Positions 23,660 through 35,769 are shown, counted from the stretch's first letter. The stretch: DNA of 64,000 nucleotides from Thinopyrum elongatum (GCA_011799875.1 CM022298.1:284405395-284469394), one strand, 5' to 3'. Program-made: numbers and translations. Notes: generated by a model from the sequence alone, not told the origin.

Positions 23660-26600
23660 TGTGGCACCCCGGCTCAGAGGAAACCGGAACGCCCCGTATT
23701 CCAGCCCAAAGACAAGTCTTCTGGAATACGGCACTGTTGGCATAGAACAAATCAGCTCTTTATTACTATGAATAAGGTTACAAGGGTACATGGATTACAT
23801 CGGCACGGCAATACTACACCTTCCCAGGGTAGCTCTATGCTAACAGCGAAACAACCCGAGGAAGCGGAGTAACTCTCGGCAGCGAAACAACTACGACGGT
23901 GATGGACTCCACTCCGCAGGGACACTGGCTGGAATGCGTATCCTAGCTCGCAAACTCAGAATCCTCGACAAGCAAGCTATCATGGCATGACCTGCAAACT
24001 GGCATGACACGCCAGGTGAGTACTTTGAATGTACTCGCAAGCTCACATCAACCAAAGCAGTCAAGACAAGCAACAGCATGGCATTTACAGGTTAAGCAGG
24101 TGTAAAAATGATGATGCTAGAACAATATAAGCATGGCATGGCATATACTACATGCAACAGGTTAAAGCTATCATTGTGCAACTTACTCTGTTCTGAGGTT
24201 GCCTCGTAACCACCACATGTAAAAACTTACCCTCGAGTGTGCCACATGATAACCTCGAGACCAACCAAACTTGGTATTACAATACCGTAGTGATAACATG
24301 ATCACCAGGAGCTTGGTTTTTACCCGAGATCACCACATAACACTATCAACCAAATCCGGTATCCATGATACCACGGTGATCCTCTCGTGATCACGATCAA
24401 CCATCGTCGGTATCATCGATACCACGGTGATCCTCTCGCGATCACATAAAGATCAACCAACTTCTTTCTCATCGAACGGGGTTGTTATAAGCAAGATTAT
24501 TATACTGTTGACCCATAGTGTGTCCTACTACGAACTGTGCCCATATCCGAGGACACGGCTATCGATAGATTATACACACTCTACAGAGGTTAGTACACTG
24601 TACCCACACCACGGAACTCATGGCCTCGTGCTCCCATTTGGTTGGACCAATGACGTTCCGACAAAACCCAGTCTATTGCATGGCACTCTCCCGGCCATTC
24701 CGACAAACTCCCCTTTGGGCTATGTCATGGGTGACCCATGTGTCCTTCCGACACCTGCCACCATCGTGGCCAAACAAACTGTCCCAAACGGGGACCTGGT
24801 ACCAAATAACTCAACTGGGTTCACAAGGTTATAGCCGCCTACCTGATCAGGGTAGCACGCACTCATATCCTTCCCTAGGTGGAAGTACCGGCGAGAGGCA
24901 TAACAATAGACCGAATTAGGGCTGCCCCATCCCAGCAAGTGTGGTTGCACTGGTGAGCTCGATTCGGTGGCGCACTATGACTCAGCCAACAGGTGTTCAA
25001 GTTCGATTAACATCCGGTTAAATTTGAATGATGATGTGCTGAGCCATGATAACAGGATGAATCATAACAACTGATAACAAAACATGCAGACATGTCATCA
25101 TCTTAGCATGAACTACTGCCAGTATTAACCATGAGCATAATGCTACCAACGACTACTTGATAACTAGCAAGATGCACATGGACAGAATGTAAGGATGAGC
25201 ATATACAGTATTTTCGGACATAATAACATGCACACATTAAATAGCTATTCAAGTAGGAAACCATAGCCACTGCAAATCCATCATGCAAGTGGCTGTCGTG
25301 GCTTGCCTGGGGATGAAGGAAATCACCGGGGAGAAGTGCGGAATGCTCTCGGAATGGATCACTGGAAACAGTTCTCTCCTGGAGGGGGCTGTTTACGGAA
25401 AGGGCAAAAGGGTCATTTTCACTATGGGGACACATGATGAAAATGGTACCAACGGAACGGGCTCGACGAGACGAAGAAGTAGGCTTTTGATTCACCTCGA
25501 TCGGAGTTACGAGCAAAAAGTTATAACACTTTTTCTATCAGGGACCAATTTGGAAGAAAAATAATAACAGAAAGGTCCTTGACAGCACAGCCGATCGCGC
25601 ACTCGGCGAAAATACGTTTTCTAGTGGGAGAAACGCACTAGCCGCCGGGCGCCTCCACTTATCCCTGCTGGCGCCTCCTTCTCCCACCGACAGGTGGGGC
25701 CCGCCGGTGCTCTCTCTCTCTCTTCTCTTCTTCTCTTCTTCCCCCGACGCCCGCGTGCAGCACAGGAGGAGGCCGCCGGCGCCGATGCTCACCCGGCCAA
25801 TTCCGGCCATCTCTCGCGGTGCTCCAGCCACCCTCGACCTCAGAAGGACGCGGTGCACCCACTCATGTATGGCACGGACCGCGGGAGAGGCAGGGTTGAG
25901 TGCAGCCTCAAGGCCGGCGGACGGCGGCGGTGATCGAAGATGGGCACGCGGCTACGGTGCTCCGACGGAAGGGCTGAGCGTCAGGGAAGCTCCGGTGGCT
26001 TCGGGGGTTCCTCGAAACCGGATAGGAGGGCGAGGGGAGCTCCGTCTTGCTCCAATTTAGGAGGGCCGAGGCGGCGACCATGGCGGCAAATTGAGGGAAG
26101 GAGAGGAGCTAGAGCTCCAGCGAGTGGACGGGGAGGATCAGTAGAGTGAGGAGGGGAGGTTGGTGTGGACGAGAGGGCTCGGGGCAGCCTATTTATAAGC
26201 GAGCGACGGAGAGGGCCGAGCACCGCTGCGGCGACGTGTGTGCCGGCATCCCGGAGGTTCGGGAGCTTGCCTAGAGAGGGAGAGAGGGTTCCAGGGAGGT
26301 CTTGGAGGGGCTGAGAGGGTTTAGGCGAAGTTGGGAGAGCTCGGGAGGGCTCGGTCGACTAGACTCGACGGCGGCAGAGACGGCAGGGTACGGGCACGGC
26401 GGCTACATCACGATGGAGGGGCCGAGAGAGGGGGAAGCTTATCTAGGGAGGAAGACGATGACGTGGGGAAGCTGTTGGACATGATGATACGCGCGGAAAC
26501 GATGAACAGAGGAGGGGCCCGAGCTGACAAGCACGCAGCTCGCGTCCATGGCATGCCAGGGCGCCGGTCACCACGTGGACGCAATGTTGCCATGTGTTCT

Positions 26601-27868
26601 GGTCAACCCCACCGTGTCAACTCGATCGGTCATTCAACAGATGAGGTCAAGGAGGAAAGAAACATGCATAGTAGCACATGAGTTGACCACAGCTTGCAGG
26701 TTTTGTTTGGAATAGGAAGGTGTTTGTGCTATGGTGAGGAAGATACAGGAAGAGATAGGGACTGGTCTTTGACAGTGAGTGATCACATGCTAAGATGATC
26801 ATCTCTGCAAATTTTCAGCCTATTTGGATGAAGATAAAGAGCACTTGCAGTCAATGTGCCAAACGGGACAGGAATGCAAATGTTGAAGTGGCACTCACAT
26901 ACTTGCTTGGATTAAGCTGAAATTTGGAGGAGGCTAGTTATTTAGGCATATGAAGACACTGTATAAATTTCACACCATTTGGTTAAACCAAAATGGTACT
27001 TCCTTCACACAGCATCCCACTGGACAGAATTTTAGAAAGATAACTGAGGATAAATGGCTAGATGAAATGAGCCCAAATTTGTTGGAGAGGTGTTATATGG
27101 GTAGGGGAATGCTCTGGTAAATTTTCAGCAATTATGAAGCAATATAAGATATAGTTGCTTCACAACAGAAAAATAAGATCAGAAGCAAAGAATTGATGCT
27201 GTGCTCACACAGTTGGAGGGATGATGCTCAAATTTTGTGCAGAGTGTTAATTTGAGCATATGAAGGTGCTTACAAAATTTCAACTCATTTGGATACTCCT
27301 AGCTAGCACTTCCTTCATTAAGCTTCCAGCTGACCAGAAACTTTGGAAATTAGCCAGGAAATATTTACTAGTCAAATTGAGTTGAATTTTGTCATGTGGC
27401 AATGATATGGATGGGAAAGAGTGCACAAAAATTTTTAGAGCAAGCAAGTAAATATAAAGGGTACTTGCTTCTCAACTTGACAGCTAGGGCAGAATCAGAA
27501 AAGGATTATTGGTGGAATATTTTTGAACATGGAAGGAAGATTTTGGCATATCTGAGGAAGATATGACCCAAACAATTTATGAGAATTATTTGGGAATTCT
27601 TGGAATGATGGAAATGTGGGTTGCTTCACAACCCAGGGAAGACAGGGTTATTCCTTTAATAGAAAAAGGAATATTCCCAAAGAAAAGAATATTGGGATTG
27701 GTCCAAGATGGGAATGATATGGTCTTGGGATGGTTTTGAGGTTGACAAGACACTTGGGAGAGGAATCAAGGATGATCTCTCCAGGTTTCAAGACCACTAA
27801 GCCGCAGAAAAGCAAAACCAAGCCAAAATCAAAAGAAAAAGAAAAAGGGCAAAATCCAGGGTGTTACA
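23660..27868 (-). repeat. 5' LTR of element E
   Basis: 4209 bp and collinear with 16566-20765. The minus-strand TATAAATA is at 26190-26197. Confidence 0.88.
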
Positions 27869-28079
27869 CCTGATAGCCTGAGGATAATGTAGCCCGTGGG
27901 GCGCCCTCAATTGACCAAACCAAAAAGTCACCTGGCATCGGTGTTGTAGAAGCGTCGAGGTAGTTGAATAGGCGTGTCATGGAGATTGCTCCTCATTAGC
28001 CGGGCGGCTCCTGAGGCCTGGGGGCCCCGCGACGCCCAGGGGGCTCGCGAGGGTCCGGGGCCTCCTAAAACACGAGTGC
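27869..28079 (-). other. Element B sequence between E and the RT fragment
   Basis: This is GC-rich and starts with the right TSD of E (CCTGA). No RT motif continues here, so the internal deletion of B begins about here, or the sequence is too decayed to read. Confidence 0.45.
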
Positions 28080-28432
28080 CTAGCGCCTGGCCTCGTGAGA
28101 CACCATAGCACGCTGTGCGAGGCGCTGGTACGAGATACCCACGTTTAGCAGGCCGGACGGCATGCAGATGTAGTTGCAGGGGCAGCCCCCACTCCGGCCG
28201 ACACGCGACGACCAGAAGAGGTCCTGCGAAGCGGCCCTGTTGAGGCCTGAGATGTTGATGCAGACGCGCAGCTCACCACCCATGTCGGGGGTGGCAGTTG
28301 CACTGGTGGGCCGTACAGGGCGACACTCGCCGCGCATGGCTTGTGCCTCCTGAAGCTCCTGGATTGCCTTAGTGATGAATTCTCACGCTCCTGGCGCCTC
28401 ACACCGTGCTCCTTGCTCGTGGGGGAGCACAT
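28080..28432 (-). pseudogene. Reverse transcriptase fragment of element B
   Basis: The minus-strand translation contains a decayed GGELRVCINISGLNRA, matching the RVCxDFxxLN motif of gypsy RT, and about 40 residues later CMPSGLLNVGISYQR, matching the CMPFGLKNAGATYQR motif. Both lie upstream of the catalytic YxDD box, which is not found. Roughly the first third of RT is present, with frame breaks near 28330. It follows gag and protease in the normal order and is cut off at about 28080. Confidence 0.75.
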
Positions 28433-28599
28433 CGAGGCATGCCTCCAAGTGGTGCCTAAACACCTCCCTCGTCGCGCTGGTCAGGTCAGAGGCTCTCCAG
28501 ACGGAAGCCCCCGAGCCCTTCCTGAGGGAGGCGCCGGGCGCGCCTTCCTATGTGGGAGGAAGAGGCGCCCCGACAGCGGGTGCGAGGCCTGAGGCATTG

Positions 28600-29193
28600 C
28601 CAGCAGGTTTCTTGGCCTCTGGACAGCTCTTGGGAAGGAGCTGCTTCTTCTTCACGGGGGTTTCCTCGAGAGGCAGGACGCCGGCATTGTCATCAGAGTT
28701 TTCGGCCGCCGCGACACGGTAGGCATGCTCAAGAGAACAGAATGCGTCCTTCTCATCGTAGGCGACCGTGGTGATGCCGCTGCACCCTGGCATCTTGAGG
28801 ACATTGTAGCCATGGTGGTTGCCACCATGAACTTGGTGAGGGCCGGGTACTCGAGTATGGCATTGTACAGAAGGCTGATGTGGGCGATGTCGAAGTCGAT
28901 GAGCTCGGTGTGGTAGTTGTTGCACTTGCCGAAGGTGACAGGGAGGCGCACTTGCCCAGGGGGGCGATGGAACCATCAGTAACCCCAGAGAATGGCCTAG
29001 TGGGCATGAGCTGGTCATAGAGCACCTGAAGCATCTCGAAGGTCTCGACGGAGAGCACGCTGAGACCAGCGCTGCCATCGATGAGAGTTTTGGTGACAGA
29101 GACGTTGCTGAAAGTGGGCGTGCAGAGCATGGGGAGCACGCCAATAGTGGCCGCGCACCTGTGGTGATCCTTGGAGTCGAAAGTGATGGCGTA
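28600..29193 (-). pseudogene. Aspartic protease region of element B
   Basis: The minus strand gives VSVTKTLIDGSAGLSVLSV, the retropepsin active-site region of Tat-like elements (usually LIDGGAGLNVLS), then FSGVTDGS, LPVTFGKCNNY and ELIDFDIAH blocks. The protease would cut the gag-pol polyprotein. At least one frameshift (near 28950) splits the frame. The linker towards RT is charged and low-complexity. Confidence 0.7.
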
Positions 29194-30989
29194 CTATGAC
29201 CACCTGAGGGGGCGCGCGGCCTCAAGCTTCGTGAGGGCTGCGTTCACATCGCGAGAGAACTGCTTGAAGACGCGGTTTGAGGTGGGTGTCTGGGCACCGC
29301 CAAGGATGCAGGGAATTGCGCGAGGTTCCTGGAAGCCCCCAGCCCCATCGTCCTGATGGTTGTCGTCGTTCCTCCTCGGCAGTGGCGGCAGCGGCAGCGG
29401 AGGGAAGCCAGTGCTACCCTGAGGATGGGCCTCGCGAGGCTGATCACGCCAAGGGCTGTCACGAGGCTGGTCGCGCCAGTCCCGACGAGGTTTGCGGTTG
29501 TCCCAGCGGCCTCCACCGCGGTCTCCTCCTCGGCCGAAGCTTCGGTCGCCGCGCTCAGGGCGGCGGCCTAGGCGCTCGTCCCGGAGCGCCCTGAGCTCCT
29601 GGCAGTCGTTGGTGTTGTTGGTGTGAATGTTGTGGAAGACACAGAATGGGCAATTATCTTTGGCTGGCTTGTCGCGGCCGTGGCCGTGCATCAACTCAGG
29701 CTCTGCTACCAGCACGGTGGGGCCTTCCACTTCACCTCTTTGCCCTTGTCCTTCTTGTCTTCGGGATCGACACCAGGGAGCTTGAGGAGAGAGAGGCGGC
29801 CCTCTTCCGCCCTGGCGCACCTGTCCGCCAGGTTGAACATCACCAGCGCCGTGCACAGGTCATCATGGATGGCGAGCTCCTCGCTCATCTTGACATCTGT
29901 GACGCCCTCAGTGAACGCCGAGATGATGGCTTCGTCTGAGGCGAACGTTGGTGAAACACTGAATATAGTTGTGGAGGGTTTCACCCGGCTGCTGCTTCAC
30001 ACGCCGCAGGTCATTAACGGTTTGAGCGCGGTCACGGGTGCCCCTGGAAGTTGGTAATGAACCGCTCGTGGAGCTCGTCCCACGAGGAGATCGAACCTTC
30101 CGGAAGGTGCAAGAGCCAGGACCACGCGCCGTCCTTGAGAGCCATGGGGAACCAGTTTGCCATCACCTTGTCGTCGCCATTCGTCACCTCGAAGCTCAGC
30201 GAGTAAAGCTGGAGGAACTCCGCAGGGTCCGGGGTGCCATCGTAGCGCGGGGGCAGGTCTGGCTTGAACTTGCCGGGCCAAATGACGCGGCGCAGATCAT
30301 GGGTGAAGGCGCGGCAGCCCACCGCGCTTATGGGCATGGCTCGCGCGATGAGAGCATGATCCTGATGCCCATGCGCTGCAGCTCCCAGAGCTGCCCGGTC
30401 TTGGTGCTGGCGTGGTGGTGCAGGGAGCGCACGCGCATCGTACTGCAGTTGCTGCACCACTTGGCAGCTAGCCTCATCCCGTGCTGGCGCCGGCGCCCCA
30501 CGTGGAGGGTCGCGCGGGCACACGTCGCGCCTGGGCTCGGCGTCGGCACTGCACAGAGGAGGGGGAGGTGCGCCGTGAGCTACATCGCCCGCACGGGAGG
30601 GCGGGGACGGAGCGAGTGGGATGGCGACGGCGCCTCACCGGCAGCGTTGAGGAGCTCGTTGATGCGACCCAGCTAGGCGTCGTAGCCCTCGTTGACCGGA
30701 CGGTAGCGCAGCAGCTGCACGCCATGAGCAGCGCAGGCTACACATTTGCCGGCCCGCGACGAGCGTGGGTGGACGATGCCATGGTGGGGGTGAGGTAAGG
30801 AGTGGCGGTGCAGACATCACGCTGCATGGAGGGTGGCTGCGAAGAGTCCTGCTGCTCACGAGTAGGAGGGCCGATTGCAGCGTTGGGTGCGGGGGAAGCA
30901 GAGCGGCGTGGAACACCGCGGCCCATGGGTGTCGTTTGGGCGACGCGAGCGACCCGGCGCTCGGCACGAACTCGGCGGGCGTCGGTCAT
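29194..30989 (-). pseudogene. Gag of element B
   Basis: It opens about 70 bp after the 5' LTR, past the primer-binding site. The central part (30523-30032) carries the retrotransposon gag domain: VIWPGKFKPDLPPRYDGT, EFLQLYSLSFEV, MANWFPMAL and SWDELHERFITNF. After a frameshift at about 30032 come VNDLRRVKQQPGETL, an ELAIHDDLCTALVMFNLADR helix and CARAEEGR. The last block has FCVFHNIHTNNTNDCQELR, the zinc-knuckle-like Cys/His segment, then Arg/Gly-rich repeats (GDRSFGRGGDRGGGRW). Several frameshifts and stops make it non-functional. The product would be the structural protein of the virus-like particle. Confidence 0.8.
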
Positions 30990-31040
30990 GGAAGCGACGA
31001 AGTAGAGACGGAGCGAGGCGGAAGGGATAGCTTTGACACG

Positions 31041-31058
31041 CCCCTACCTGGCGCGCAA
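31041..31058 (-). other. Primer-binding site of element B
   Basis: The minus-strand GCGCGCCAGGTAGGGGCG lies two to four bases from the LTR end. This is a common site in Triticeae Tat-like elements. I do not assign the tRNA. Confidence 0.7.
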
Positions 31059-31060
31059 AA

Positions 31061-31933
31061 TGTTGGAATCGGGGCTCCGCAGACCAAAACAAGGTTCGAA
31101 CTCTGGGGCATGTGCGAAGATCTAGCCTATCCCTAGCCTCAAGCTCAGAACCTCATACCTTGGCCTCGTCGAGTTCGTGCGAGTGGGAAAAGAGGGGACA
31201 CAATAGTTTACCCAGGTTTGGGCCACCTTGTGGTGTAAAACCATACTCCCGCTTTGTGGTGGATTGCCTCGCGAGGAGGATGAGGATGAACTAGTGTAGT
31301 GGGTGAGCTGCCTCACGAGGGCTCGGAGGGAGAGAATGAGTCGACCTCTACTACGGTGGAGACTAGTCTATATTTATAGCGTCCTTGGCTCTCTTCCCTC
31401 ATAACTCAGGCGGGAAAGAATACCCCAGCGGCCAATTTGAAAGGGGACAAGAGGTACATCTTATCTTGATGAAAGGCAGTCTTCGCCTGCAAAGCTTCTG
31501 GTCATGATGCAGTGGTGGGCTCGGCGATGACATCCGTCCTGTCGAGCTCGTGGTCTTGGTCTCATTGCACCGGAATGGAAACCTTTGGGGGATTCCTTGG
31601 GAGCCCGCATACGTCCTTGCCTCCTTAGCATAAAAGGGGAAACTGTCCTCCACTACGCCCGCTGGCGCCCGCTCGTCCTTGGTCGTCATGGCTCATGTCA
31701 TCGCGAGCCTCGTGAGGAGGGGTACCTGCATAGAGATCTCCGCTCCTCGGGAGGCAGGCTCGGGAAGCTGTTCCTCGGGGGGTCTTGGTGTCGCTCACCT
31801 CTCGAGTCCAGGGGGCCCTCGCGAGGGTCTTGCTTGCAAGGTCTTGTAGCTGGGCCGTACCAGGTCGTTGATGGGGCACGCGCTAGGCCGCAGGCAGGCA
31901 AGGCTGGGTACCCCAGATCACAGGATGCCGACA
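31061..31933 (-). repeat. 5' LTR of element B
   Basis: 873 bp. On the plus strand it begins TGTTGGAATCGGGG and ends GATGCCGACA, followed by the TSD AGGGA at 31934-31938. It aligns with 1576-2445 in the same orientation. Confidence 0.92.
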
Positions 31934-31938
31934 AGGGA

Positions 31939-34421
31939 TGCCAGCTCGGCTTCGGCCGCGGCTTGGGCATCGATTGCGGCCTTCTGGCGCTTGTTCACCC
32001 CGACCAGCTACTTCTTGAGACCATCGATCTCATCTGTCAGCTCTCTGCGCCGCATGCGGAAGCGGGTCTCCTGAAGCTCTAGCTTCTGGTGGTGGGCCTT
32101 GGCGAGGGCTCGGCGGGCTCCCGTGATCCCCTCGTCGATCTCCTCCTGGACCCTCGCCTCCGGAGAGGCCAGTGAATCCTCGGCGGCCGTCACTTGGCGC
32201 TCCATCACCTCCAACTGCTCGCGCTCCAAGTTTTGTTCGGACGCTGCCAGCTCCAACGTCTCTTCAAGGGCATGGAGCCTCGCTTCGTGGGGCGACGGCC
32301 CTTCTGCGGAAGCAGTCACGGCTGCTCCGGCGCCTGAGCTCGCTGCTCCAGGGCGTCGATGGAGTCCAAGTGTTCTCGCTCGCGTTTTTCGATGGCATCG
32401 CGCCACCGGTCTGCGGCCTCGGCCTCCTCGAAGGCACGGTCGCGGGCCTATTTTGCTGCAGCGAAGGACTCCTCATCCTTCGAGCGAGTGGCCTCGTGCT
32501 ATAAGCGGCTCAAGTTGACGGCTACTTCAAGCCGGCGCCACCCGCGTGCCAAGTGTAGATGCTCGGCCTCGAGGCACAAGTCGACGTCGCAAAGCTCCGA
32601 TTTGAGCCAGTCTAGCGCGCCCCTCGCGTCCTGAAGAAGGCCATGCCGGGCGGCGCCTCTGCCGTGCGCGAGCTCCAGCACCCGACCCGGGCTCCATATC
32701 ATGCCCCAGTCCGCAGTAGAGGCCCGGGAAGGTCCAGCCGCGCTCGGCGGGGATTCGGGGGCTGCCGGCCCCGTGCCTGCTCCCTTGGCCCGGGGCGCGG
32801 CCCTGCGTGGGTTAGACACTGTGCCGGCTGTCGGCTCACGGTAGACCCGGTTGCTGGTGAGAGATGGCGGGACAGGCGGTGGAATCACCCACATGAGCCC
32901 GATGTCACCCCGAATGGAGGATGCCGGGGGTGCAGGACTGAGGCCCACCAGGGATCGCCTCGGGGGAAGTGCGGTCTCTCCAGCGCGCGCGGCCTCGTCC
33001 GCCAGACTCGCGAAGCATGTGGCTGCTGCATGCCCTGAAGCCTCGGGGGGCGGCAGCGGACGCACCCTCGACTCTTCGCCCGGAGAAGACCTGAGGAACA
33101 GGAGCTCAGGAAGACTTGCCACACAAGGATCAATGGGAGCAGAGAACTTACTCATCCGTGGTGACCCACTTCCTTCTCTTCAAGGCCCGCAGAGGCGAGC
33201 TGGCACCGCCCTCAAGCTGCTTCCTACTCAAGGAGCCGTGAACACCAGGGGACGGCGCCCTGGGGCACGGCTGGCTTCCCTGCATGCTCATGGCTGTGGC
33301 CGCGCCCCCAGGCGAGATAATGCCACCACCATTCGAAGGCACGGGAGCAGGCTTGTTCGCAGCAAGCAGTTTGGCGCGCCCCTCAGTCGTAGCCGGGGAC
33401 GATTCACCCTCGATGCCCTTGAGGGAAGGCACCACCAGGAAGGTATTGTCCCAAGGCCCCTCGAGGCCTTCGGAAGGTAGCCCCCACTCATCAAAGCGAG
33501 GCATCCCCCTAGCGAAGTCTATCCCGCTTGTGTAGTCATAAAGGGGGAGCCCTTCCTGAGGAAGCGCATTGGCTTCCCTGCCAGTCAGGAGGCGGATGAT
33601 TCCGCGCAGCACGCTGGAAGGCAGGGAGGCCATCTGGAGCCTCATAGGGTCCTCGCGGCCGGTGAAGTCCACATTGGACGGGAGTGGCGCTGGAGCGGGG
33701 CGATCCGCTGTCGGACAAACTCCCTCACCACCATCGCCACTGTCACGCCTGCCGCCCTCAGGTCAGCCATCCTTGTCGTGACTCATGAGAGCCTCGGGCC
33801 GGCAAGCCTCTCGTGTTCCCACCGGGAGCTTGCCTTCACCGGAGACGACAGAGTCTGGAAAAGGGGGCTGTACTGGGCTGCGTCGACGTACACCCATTGC
33901 TTCCGGAAGCCCCCCGCATCCGAATGGATCTCCATGTTGATGCCCTCACCCGCCGGCGTGCTCATTGCATGGAGTAGCACGCACCAGGAGCACTACATGT
34001 CGGCGACCAGTCGCAGAGAGAAGAAGTGGCGGAGCAGCACCACCGAGGGGGCAATGGCCACGAAAGCTTCGCACAAGAACATGAAAGCAGAAAGGAGGAT
34101 GATAGACTCCGGGCCAAATTGCAACGCGTGGACCTGGTAGTGCGAAAGCACAGCGTTGAAGAAATCCGAGAACGGCGGCAGCAAGCTAAAGAAGAGGGCA
34201 GGAAGGTGAAGGGCGATGGTGGTAGCCTCCAAATCGGCGGAGGCCCGGGAGGCAGGCCAGACCTTCGTCGCCTTCCACTCATTAGAATCCGCTGTGATCA
34301 CGGGTAAGATCTTGTCCAACCCTTCATGATTGAGCACGGTGGACTGACCCAGGGCGGGCTCCGGTCCTGCTTGGCGGTCCGCCATCGCCGCGGCCCCGCT
34401 TTTCTTCCTCCCGCGGGCCAT
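31939..34421 (-). pseudogene. Antisense ORF of element C, N-terminal part
   Basis: The start is ATG at 34421 (MARGRKKSG). The core motif FFSLLPPFSDFFNAVLSHY, then ESIILLSAFMFLCEAF and LLRHFFSLRL correspond to the same segments in element B at 2980-3165. Then come a Pro/Ser-rich region, a 61-bp intron (33091-33151), and a coiled coil (about 32500-31939) rich in Glu/Arg. Breaks: TAG right after VADM near 33993, a frameshift near 33780 and another near 33640, and an in-frame stop at about 32499. At 31938 it is cut by element B and continues at 1575. Confidence 0.68.
33091..33151 (-). other. Predicted intron in the antisense ORF of element C
   Basis: The donor is GA|GTAAGT and the acceptor CCTCAG| on the minus strand. 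Splicing joins two open frames in phase 2 within a Glu codon, exactly as in element B at 4258-4332. Length differs (61 against 75 bp), but position and phase agree. Confidence 0.75.
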
Positions 34422-34718
34422 GGCGATGTGGTGAGTCCCAGGCGGTGCAAGATCTGGTGGGCAAGGTGCGAGCTTGCTTGAGAATGACAGGGCAGAAGAC
34501 GGGAGTGCGGCGGAGCAATGATGGCCCCGCGGTGCGCACCAGGCTTTTGTCAGTCTGGGCAGTTGCCGAGGCGACGTGGGGAAGTGGGGGCGTCTGCATC
34601 CCATCATGCACCACGCGTCAAGCCTGGCCCGCAGGCGTCTAGGGCCCACGTCGCTTCGCCCTCCCTTCGTTGCCTTCGCCTCGAAGCTAGGCCGGGTGCA
34701 CCGTTGGCCCGGGGCTAC

Positions 34719-35595
34719 TATCGGCATTCTGGGACCGGGGGTGCCTAGACCCGTCTACCTGCGACCCAACGCGTGTCTCCATCAACGGCCCGGTACGACC
34801 CGGCTACAAGACTCGACGGACAAGACCGTCGCGAGGGCCCCCGTCTCACGAGGCGAACGACATCAAGTCCTCCCAAGGAGCGGCCTCTCGAGGCTGCCGC
34901 CGGAGGAGCGGATATCTCTAGGCAAGCGTCCCACTTCGCAAGGCGTGTGGTGACGTGAGCCATGACGACCAAGGCTAGGAGGGCACTAGCGGGCGCAGGG
35001 GAAGACAGTTTCCTCTTTGGTGCTAAGGAGGCAAGGACGTATGCGGGTTCCCAAGGAATCCCCCAAAGGTTTCCATTTTGGTGCAATAAGACCAAGGCCG
35101 CTGGCTCGGCAGGACGGAGGTCATCGCCGAGCCCACCGCAGCATCAGGCCCAGAGGCTTTGCAGATGAAGACCACCTTTAGTCAGGATAGGGTGTACTCC
35201 TCTCCCCCTTTAAATTGGCCGTTGTGGTATCCCTTCCCGCCTTAGCTATGAGGGAAGAGGACCAAGGCCACTATAAATATAGGCTAGTCTCCACCGTAGA
35301 GGGGGATTCGATCCAATCCTTCGCCCATTGAGCTTGCTCGAGGCAGCTCATCCACTATACTAGTTCATCCTCGTCCTCCTCGTGAGGCAATCCACCACAA
35401 AGCAGGAGTAGGATTTTACACCGCAAGGTGGCCCGAAACTGGGTAAACCACCGTGTCACTCCTTCTTCTCGCTCGCACGAAGTCGTCGAAGTCAAGCTGT
35501 GGGCTGGTGAGCAGTGAGCCGTGGCTAGGCAAGATCCTTCGCACATGCCCCAAAGTTCGAACCTTGTTTGGGCCTGCGGAGCCCCGATCCCGGCA
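34719..35595 (+). repeat. 3' LTR of element C
   Basis: 877 bp and the reverse complement of the B LTRs. The first two bases are TA instead of TG. It has TATAAATA at 35272-35279. It ends CGGCA at 35595, followed by the candidate TSD CTATC. Confidence 0.88.
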
Positions 35596-35769
35596 CTATC
35601 ATCCACACTATCACAAAGGCTTTACTTGGCACTTTATTGAAACAAAAGCTATAAAGCATGATTACTACAATAGCTTATTCATTTTAACACACAAAAACAG
35701 TAGGGGTAAATGTTGGGTTGTCTCCCAACAAGCACCTTTTTAATGCCTTTTTAGCTAGGCATGATGATT

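Larger units (their letters stand above)
16566..27868 (-). mobile_element. Element E, non-autonomous Tekay/Del-like element with 4.2-kb LTRs
   Basis: Two near-identical direct repeats, 16566-20765 and 23660-27868, begin TGTGGCACCC and end GGGTGTTACA on the plus strand. The TSD CCTGA flanks the whole on both sides. On the minus strand a primer-binding site TTGGTATCAGAGCAGG (initiator tRNA-Met type) follows the right LTR, and the tract AAGTGGGGTAGGTT precedes the left LTR, so the element reads right to left. These signals are typical of Tekay/Del chromoviruses. The internal domain is only 2894 bp and shows no gag or pol, so E is non-autonomous. By eye the LTRs differ by a few percent, mostly transitions. 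Confidence 0.88.
1576..31933 (-). mobile_element. Gypsy element B (Tat/Retand-like), full span with nested insertions
   Basis: The element reads on the minus strand: 5' LTR 31061-31933, primer-binding site about 31041-31058, gag 29194-30989, protease about 28600-29193, a reverse transcriptase piece 28080-28432, a spacer with 60-bp repeats 13742 to about 14850, an antisense ORF on the plus strand 2746-5873, and 3' LTR 1576-2445. The flanking AGGGA duplication is perfect. D, G and E lie inside it; without them B would be about 9.8 kb. I find no second half of RT, no RNase H and no integrase, so B is deleted and non-autonomous. Its LTRs match the 3' LTR of host element C. Confidence 0.9.
133..35595 (+). 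mobile_element. Gypsy element C (Tat/Retand-like), 3' part, interrupted by element B
   Basis: This is a plus-strand Ty3/gypsy element. What remains in view is the integrase C-terminus (133-279), a spacer, an antisense ORF on the minus strand (1064-1575 plus 31939-34421) and the 3' LTR (34719-35595). Element B (1576-31933) is inserted in the antisense ORF; without B and one AGGGA copy the reading frame runs on across the junction. The layout of integrase, spacer, antisense ORF and LTR matches what is known of Tat-clade elements such as Grande, RIRE2 and Retand. The element's 5' half is left of the window. C itself is inserted in F, with a candidate TSD copy CTATC at 35596-35600. Confidence 0.8.

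Noticed and set aside
16566..27868. Reading the two 4.2-kb copies as a segmental duplication
   Set aside because: Primer-binding site, polypurine tract and a perfect 5-bp TSD show that they are LTRs of one element.
29623..30676. Long plus-strand frames (for example 30038-30676)
   Set aside because: They are shadows of the minus-strand gag; the minus frames carry the recognisable gag motifs.
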